Of a stretch of 9,621 nucleotides of DNA, positions 6,065 to 9,621 are shown piece after piece (the stretch's first letter is position 1; each line of letters begins with the position of its first letter). This stretch comes from Deltaproteobacteria bacterium. GTDB lineage: Bacteria; Bdellovibrionota_C; UBA2361; SZUA-149; JADYYL01. Where the stretch lies: assembly GCA_020853655.1 (NCBI GenBank), contig JADYYL010000338.1:1-9621 (forward strand), read 5' to 3'. Below the pieces are notes generated by a model that had not been told where the DNA came from, searched no databases, and was given only the letters and a program-made list of their open reading frames with translations. A program made the position numbers and the translations under genes.

Positions 6065-6381
6065 ACCATGAAGATAAATTTCACAGCGAAGTAGCAGAGC
6101 GCGGCATAGAGGGCCGAGGACAGGACGATGACGAGCTCGGTCAGAAGATAGTAGACGAGGAGATCCTTGGCGGATGCCATCGCCGAGGCATAAATGCTGT
6201 AAATAAACGGATCGAGGTGAACCATGACGAAGTTCACGCCAGGATGCTTCCCTCCAAATTCGCGGAAGATGTGCGTGAACTCGCCGAGGAGTATCACCGC
6301 GTTGGCCACAACGAAGTGCGCGACCGCGAGGGCCTCTGCCAATTGGACCGCAACTTTCTTCGGTTTTATTCGCTGAGCCAT
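6052..6381 (-). CDS. small membrane protein of unknown function, two predicted helices
   Basis: This 109-residue frame has G/C-rich third positions on the minus strand and a clear protein-like layout. A basic N-terminus (RIKPKK, 4-9) precedes a hydrophobic stretch at about 14-33. A hydrophilic then aromatic middle follows (GGKHPG, HLDPFIYSIYA). A long hydrophobic segment at about 74-107 ends in VYRQ. Two membrane passages are likely, the second long enough to be a helix with an amphipathic end. I recognise no family. The start is ATG at 6381, and an in-frame TGA 36 bases upstream leaves no other start. The ribosome site is weak (GAGA close by, a GGAAAGGG stretch further off). Its stop at 6052 is one base beyond the convergent mccA stop, leaving no space for a terminator between them. 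The inverted repeat at 6445-6476 could provide its promoter. Competing frames on the other strand have poor composition. Confidence 0.7.
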   Translation of the reverse strand: MAQRIKPKKVAVQLAEALAVAHFVVANAVILLGEFTHIFREFGGKHPGVNFVMVHLDPFIYSIYASAMASAKDLLVYYLLTELVIVLSSALYAALCYFAVKFIFMVYRQ

Positions 6382-6444
6382 AAGTCTCTGTAAGTAACCC
6401 TTTCCACCGCCACCTCAATTACCCCGGTTCCCGGTCCTACCACC

Positions 6445-6476
6445 TCTTATCAAGATGCCGAGCGCCAGTGATAAGA
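6445..6476. promoter_or_regulatory. inverted repeat TCTTATCA-N16-TGATAAGA, a possible bidirectional promoter
   Basis: The two arms are perfect 8-bp inverted copies (6445-6452 and 6469-6476). Each arm holds TTATCA on one strand and GATAAG on the other. Read on either strand this gives TTATCA-N17-GATAAG, which matches the sigma-70 -35 and -10 hexamers at four of six positions each with ideal spacing. A single symmetric element could thus drive the small membrane gene leftward (leader near 60 bases) and putA rightward (leader near 400 bases). It could equally be an operator. Confidence 0.35.
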
Positions 6477-6488
6477 ATGCGTATTCTT
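6473..6488. repeat. palindrome AAGAAT-GCGT-ATTCTT
   Basis: A perfect 6-bp dyad overlaps the right arm of the inverted repeat at 6445-6476. ATTC within it also pairs with GAAT about ten bases on. Overlapping dyads of this kind can be adjacent binding sites for one or two regulators. None can be named. Confidence 0.4.
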
Positions 6489-6554
6489 CCCCGAATGCCG
6501 CGACGGGTCGGCGGGAATCCCAGGTGGCGAGTGTCTCACGAATTCTTGGTCCCA

Positions 6555-6596
6555 GTCACCCAGCCCGCCATCTCAGGTGACGGAGGGTCATCCGTC
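6555..6596. repeat. two mutually exclusive hairpins
   Basis: GTCACC (6555-6560) pairs with GGTGAC (6576-6581). GACGGA (6579-6584) pairs with TCCGTC (6591-6596) around GGGTCA. They share bases 6579-6581, so only one can form at once. There is no T run after either, so neither is a terminator. In a putA transcript from the upstream promoter candidate this could be a switch, but chance is possible. Confidence 0.3.
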
Positions 6597-6604
6597 TAAC
6601 GGCA

Positions 6605-6615
6605 GGGGGGGGGGG
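6605..6615 (+). repeat. run of 11 G
   Basis: Eleven consecutive G follow GGCA. It is by far the longest single-base run in the window. It is non-coding. Such tracts slip during replication and can alter promoter spacing or leader structure. The count may also be a sequencing or assembly error. Confidence 0.9.
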
Positions 6616-6640
6616 CGAGCAGAGGCGCCCGCGGAGCGTG

Positions 6641-6761
6641 CGATCGGGCCGCCGAGCTGCCCAGATCGGTGCTCGTTCCTCGTGGGAGGGGCTGGCGATC
6701 AGCGGTGCGTCTCCCTGAGGGATCTCCAGCGGTTACCGGCTCCAGTCTCGAATGGTTCGAG
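6641..6761 (+). other. hairpin cluster upstream of putA
   Basis: CGATCGGGC (6641-6649) pairs with GCCC-A-GATCG (6659-6668) with one bulged A. TCCC-TGA-GGGA and CGGT-T-ACCG follow nearby. CTCGAA (6747-6752) pairs with TTCGAG (6756-6761) around TGG. These fall in a stretch with no coding signal. Together they suggest a structured leader RNA or a small RNA, but the individual stems are short and the region is GC-rich. Confidence 0.3.
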
Positions 6762-6786
6762 TCGCCCGAGGGTGCATCTCTACGTC

Positions 6787-6816
6787 TTGCCTGAGAGGGC
6801 GGTACACCGCTCTAAT
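6787..6816 (+). promoter_or_regulatory. candidate putA promoter with palindromic spacer
   Basis: TTGCCT (6787-6792) and TCTAAT (6811-6816), 18 bases apart, match sigma-70 hexamers at four and five of six positions. The perfect palindrome GCGGT-AC-ACCGC (6799-6810) fills the end of the spacer and touches the -10 box, a classic repressor position. The leader to the putA ATG would be about 55 bases. The PutA seen here starts directly with catalytic sequence and lacks the ribbon-helix-helix domain of self-repressing PutAs, so a separate regulator would be needed. Confidence 0.4.
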
Positions 6817-6877
6817 TGGCGGTCGGCGCAAATCGATTGTCGCGTCTGTGCATAGGTAATTTCACCGGTCGAATTTC

Positions 6878-9621
6878 ATGATCATCGATAGGGCAGAGCT
6901 CGAGTCGTCCATCTTCCGCCTCGGCACTGAAATCTTTCAGGAGGTCGAACAGTCGACGCCTGGCATCTTTGACCCCAACTTCTACTCCGCCAAGTTGATC
7001 GACTGGGCGATGGCGGACGAAGAGTTCAAGGTCAGCCTTTTCCGGTTCGTCGATGTCTTTCCCACCCTAAGTTCAAGCGCGGCGATCGTCCGCCATGCAC
7101 AGGAATACTTCGAGCCCGTGGCGCACCGAATCCCGGGCATCCTGAAATGGGGGCTTCGCGTTGACCCCGATTCGATTTCGGCGAAACTTGCCGCCCCCAT
7201 TATCTCGCGACAGATTCGTGCGATGGCCGAGCGATTCATAGTCGGCGAAACTCCGAAGAATGCACTGCGCGCACTTCGTTCGATTCGCTCGTCAGGTATG
7301 GCGTTTACGGTCGACCTGCTCGGTGAAGCAACTCTCGGCGAGCAGGAGTCCCTCGAATATTTTCAACGGTACACGGAGCTCCTCGACACACTCCTTGCGG
7401 AAGTTCCGCAATGGCGTGAATCGCGCCCACTGATCGAGGGGCATCTGGGGGAACGGAGCGCCGTCAATGTCTCGGTCAAGCTCTCGGCGCTTTACTCCCA
7501 ATCGCGACCGCTCTCTACCTCGCGAGCTATCGAAGTGCTCAGTGAGCGGCTAATGACGATCTTTCGAAAGGCGCGTGCCGGCGGCGCCTATGTCTTTGTC
7601 GATATGGAAGATACGTCGCTCGTGTCGATTACGCTCGAGAGCGTCAAGCGCGCGCTCAGTGATTCGTCACTGAATGACTACGATCGCTGTGGTTTCGTCG
7701 TGCAGGCCTACCTTCGCCGAACCGAACAGGATGTCGACGATATTCTGCGTTGGGCGCGGGCGCGGGGAACGCCAGTCGGCATGCGCCTCGTGAAGGGAGC
7801 CTACTGGGATACGGAAACAGTCATCAGCCGCCAGAATCAATGGCCTGTTCCCGTGTGGGAGCGAAAGTCCTCGACCGACGCGTGTTATGAGCGAATTGCG
7901 TTAACGTTGTTGCAGAACACGCAGTCGATCTATCCGGCATTTGCATCGCACAATCTCCGTTCGCTGTGCTTCGTTGCGACGGCAGCGGAAGCACTTGGTC
8001 TCCCGCGTTCGGCCTTCGAGCTCCAGGCGCTGTATGGAATGGCGGAGCCGATCAAGAAATCCTTCGTTAAGCGCGGATACCTCTTTCGGGAATACGCGCC
8101 AGTCGGAAAATTGATCCCCGGCATGAGTTATCTCGTCCGACGTTTGCTGGAGAATACCTCCAATGAAGGCTTTTTGCGGCAGACGTTTCGAGAGCACGAA
8201 AAGCCGGAGCACTTGCTCGCGTCCCCATCCGCGGATCCCACCGACACTGGAATTGGGCATATTGCGGATCGACCACGAGATCGATTTGCAAACCTCCCTC
8301 TGATGGACTTCAGCGAAGATGCCGCACGCAGTCGCTTCGCGAAGGCGATTGATTCGTTGCGCGGCCGTGTGCGTTCGACGCCGGAGATTGTGAAGCCGGT
8401 CGTTGAAGGAGAGTATGTTGCGGCGAATCGATCCCTTGATTCGATTTCGCCCGAGGATCCTTCGCTCGTCGTCGCGCGCGTGCAGCTTGCTGACGAAGCC
8501 CTTGCCACGCGGGCAGTCGAAGGCTTAGCGCGAAGTTTCGCGACGTGGCGTGATACGCCGGTTGCGCGGCGGGCCGACATACTCTTTCGAGCCGCGGAGT
8601 TGATGACCGCACGACGCGTGGAGCTCGCGGCCGTTATGGTACTCGAGGCGGGGAAGCAGTGGGCGGAAGCAGACGGCGACGTTGCAGAGGCCGTCGACTT
8701 TCTCAATTACTATGCGCGCGAGGCGCTCTTGATGGCACCGCCGCGACGAATGGGGGACCTTCCGGGGGAACTGAACACGTACTTCTACGAACCTCGTGGG
8801 ATCACAACTGTCATTGCTCCCTGGAACTTCCCGCTCGCGATTCCATGTGGAATGTTTGCTGCTTCGCTCGTCACGGGGAACTGCACGATTCTGAAACCTG
8901 CCGAGCAGACGAGCCTCATCGCACGAGAGCTCTACGATACGTTTCTGGCCGCGGGACTCCCGAAAGAGGTCTCAGCGTTTCTCCCTGGCATTGGCGAAGA
9001 GATCGGGGAGCAGCTGGTCCGCGACCGGCGTATCAGCACTATTGTGTTTACCGGTTCGAAGAAGGTTGGACTTTCCATTGTGCGTTCGGCTGGCGAAACG
9101 GTCGAAGGACAGCGAAATGTGAAGCGAGTTGTTGCTGAGATGGGGGGGAAGAACGCCATCATCGTCGACGAGGATGCAGATCTCGACGAAGCGGTTCGAG
9201 GTGTTGTCGCCTCCGCGTTCGGATTCCAGGGGCAGAAGTGCAGCGCGTGCTCCCGGCTCATTCTCGTCGGAGATATTGGAGAGAGGTTTGCCGCTCGACT
9301 CAAGGATGCCGTCGAGAGCCTTCGCCTTGGTGCCGCGAGCGATCCGGCGACCTCCGTGGGGCCGGTGATTGATGAAGATGCATACCGCCGTATCGGCGAG
9401 GTTATCAGACGAGCAAAAGCGACCCTTACGCTTCTTTGCGAAGGGGTTCTCCCGGCGACAAGTTCCGCCGGGTATTTGATACCCCCGACGGTGTTCATAG
9501 ACGTACCCCCTTCGCACGAGATCTTCCGCGAGGAGATCTTTGGTCCGGTGCTCGCGGTTGCACGGGTGAAGTCTTTCGACGCGGCTCTGGAGCTTGCGCT
9601 CGACAGCGACTATGCGTTGAC
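6878..9621 (+). CDS. putA: bifunctional proline dehydrogenase / L-glutamate gamma-semialdehyde dehydrogenase (PutA), 3' truncated by window
   Basis: PutA oxidises proline to P5C with FAD, then to glutamate with NAD, passing the intermediate through an internal channel. About 914 codons are visible and the frame is open at the right edge. A helical arm occupies roughly residues 1-125. The proline dehydrogenase barrel shows RLVKGAYWD (303-311), FASHN, ELQALYGM, PVGKLIPGM (408-416) and YLVRRLLEN (418-426), with R421, R422 and E425 expected to hold proline. The aldehyde dehydrogenase half shows APWNFPLAIPCG, TILKPAEQTS, VFTGS, AEMGGKN with E754, and GQKCSACSR with nucleophile C788, then EEIFGPV. 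C788 lies close to its position in the roughly 1000-residue minimal PutAs (Bradyrhizobium, Geobacter), so about 70-90 residues are probably missing. There is no N-terminal DNA-binding domain. An in-frame TAA at 6857-6859 leaves ATG 6878 as the only start upstream of the conserved sequence. No good Shine-Dalgarno precedes it: the nearest AGGT is 21 bases away. Confidence 0.96.
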   Translation, partial: MIIDRAELESSIFRLGTEIFQEVEQSTPGIFDPNFYSAKLIDWAMADEEFKVSLFRFVDVFPTLSSSAAIVRHAQEYFEPVAHRIPGILKWGLRVDPDSISAKLAAPIISRQIRAMAERFIVGETPKNALRALRSIRSSGMAFTVDLLGEATLGEQESLEYFQRYTELLDTLLAEVPQWRESRPLIEGHLGERSAVNVSVKLSALYSQSRPLSTSRAIEVLSERLMTIFRKARAGGAYVFVDMEDTSLVSITLESVKRALSDSSLNDYDRCGFVVQAYLRRTEQDVDDILRWARARGTPVGMRLVKGAYWDTETVISRQNQWPVPVWERKSSTDACYERIALTLLQNTQSIYPAFASHNLRSLCFVATAAEALGLPRSAFELQALYGMAEPIKKSFVKRGYLFREYAPVGKLIPGMSYLVRRLLENTSNEGFLRQTFREHEKPEHLLASPSADPTDTGIGHIADRPRDRFANLPLMDFSEDAARSRFAKAIDSLRGRVRSTPEIVKPVVEGEYVAANRSLDSISPEDPSLVVARVQLADEALATRAVEGLARSFATWRDTPVARRADILFRAAELMTARRVELAAVMVLEAGKQWAEADGDVAEAVDFLNYYAREALLMAPPRRMGDLPGELNTYFYEPRGITTVIAPWNFPLAIPCGMFAASLVTGNCTILKPAEQTSLIARELYDTFLAAGLPKEVSAFLPGIGEEIGEQLVRDRRISTIVFTGSKKVGLSIVRSAGETVEGQRNVKRVVAEMGGKNAIIVDEDADLDEAVRGVVASAFGFQGQKCSACSRLILVGDIGERFAARLKDAVESLRLGAASDPATSVGPVIDEDAYRRIGEVIRRAKATLTLLCEGVLPATSSAGYLIPPTVFIDVPPSHEIFREEIFGPVLAVARVKSFDAALELALDSDYAL

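Larger units (their letters stand above)
6382..6877. other. non-coding region between the small membrane protein gene and putA
   Basis: About 500 bases separate two divergent genes. The left half holds a symmetric inverted repeat, an overlapping palindrome and two competing hairpins (6445-6596). The centre has a run of 11 G (6605-6615). The right half (6641-6815) contains at least five short perfect or near-perfect hairpins and a candidate putA promoter. One frame on the plus strand stays open for 92 codons (6577-6855), but its Gly/Arg/Pro/Ala-rich product resembles no protein. The region appears regulatory, possibly a long structured putA leader. Confidence 0.6.

Noticed and set aside
6022..6393. 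Plus-strand 123-codon frame overlapping the mccA end
   Set aside because: It is the antisense shadow of the minus-strand membrane protein gene, very rich in charged residues and starting inside mccA. The minus-strand frame has the better codon use and a coherent hydrophobic layout.
6582..6640. tRNA-like D-arm (TCCGTCTAACGGCAGG) and, further on, GGTTCGAGTC resembling a T-loop
   Set aside because: No acceptor stem, 7-base anticodon loop or paired T-stem can be built around them. The GGTTCGAG belongs to a simple hairpin at 6747-6761.
6577..6855. Plus-strand frame of 92 codons starting at GTG in the putA upstream region
   Set aside because: The product is rich in Gly, Arg, Pro and Ser with no domain pattern. 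It runs through the G11 tract and lies in hairpin-rich DNA, and there is no ribosome site. Its openness is explained by high GC.
8128..9517. Minus-strand frames of 180-190 codons antisense to putA
   Set aside because: They are Ser/Arg/Ala-rich shadow frames opposite clearly conserved PutA sequence.
1..9621. CRISPR array, insertion sequence, toxin-antitoxin or phage-defence system
   Set aside because: No regularly spaced direct repeats, transposase, terminal repeats or defence-type domains are visible. The coding content is housekeeping and catabolic.

Overview
The window is ordinary chromosomal DNA from a GC-rich, probably flagellated, aerobic Gram-negative bacterium. The evidence is a FlgM-like anti-sigma-28 protein, a leucine/branched-acyl type biotin carboxylase system, and a fused proline dehydrogenase/P5C dehydrogenase (PutA). 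PutA fusions are known from Gram-negative bacteria. Nothing here fixes the phylum. The minimal PutA lacking a DNA-binding domain and the divergent FlgM would suit a deltaproteobacterial-type lineage (Bdellovibrio, Myxococcus or SAR324-like), but that is only an inference.

Layout, left to right. (1) 1-131: the 3' end of an unrecognised gene. (2) 132-431: a non-coding stretch with four consecutive perfect stem-loops at 180-305 followed by a T-rich tract, then two more hairpins before pgk. It is either a double terminator plus leader, or an undescribed small RNA. (3) 432-1595: pgk, phosphoglycerate kinase, with a few unusual substitutions in conserved motifs. (4) 1596-1917: a non-coding region carrying three separate operator-like palindromes and a sigma-28-like promoter, ahead of (5) 1918-2166, a monocistronic flgM-like gene closed by a strong hairpin terminator. 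(6) 2318-3925 and 3972-6050: a two-gene operon for the carboxyltransferase and the biotin carboxylase/biotin carrier subunits of a 3-methylcrotonyl-CoA carboxylase-like enzyme. (7) 6052-6381, minus strand: a small two-helix membrane protein whose stop codon lies one base beyond the stop of the carboxylase gene. (8) 6382-6877: about 500 non-coding bases with a symmetric promoter-like inverted repeat, several hairpins, a run of 11 G and a candidate putA promoter with a palindrome in its spacer. (9) 6878 to the window end: putA, truncated after about 914 codons, inside the aldehyde dehydrogenase domain.

Functionally the window joins glycolysis (pgk), flagellar gene control (flgM), a branched-chain acyl-CoA carboxylase (leucine catabolism if it is MCC) and proline catabolism. 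The last two are both routes for using amino acids as carbon and energy sources, but no shared regulation is visible. All recognisable genes belong to known families. The least explained material is non-coding: the hairpin array before pgk, the palindrome-rich flgM upstream region, and the putA/membrane-protein intergenic region.
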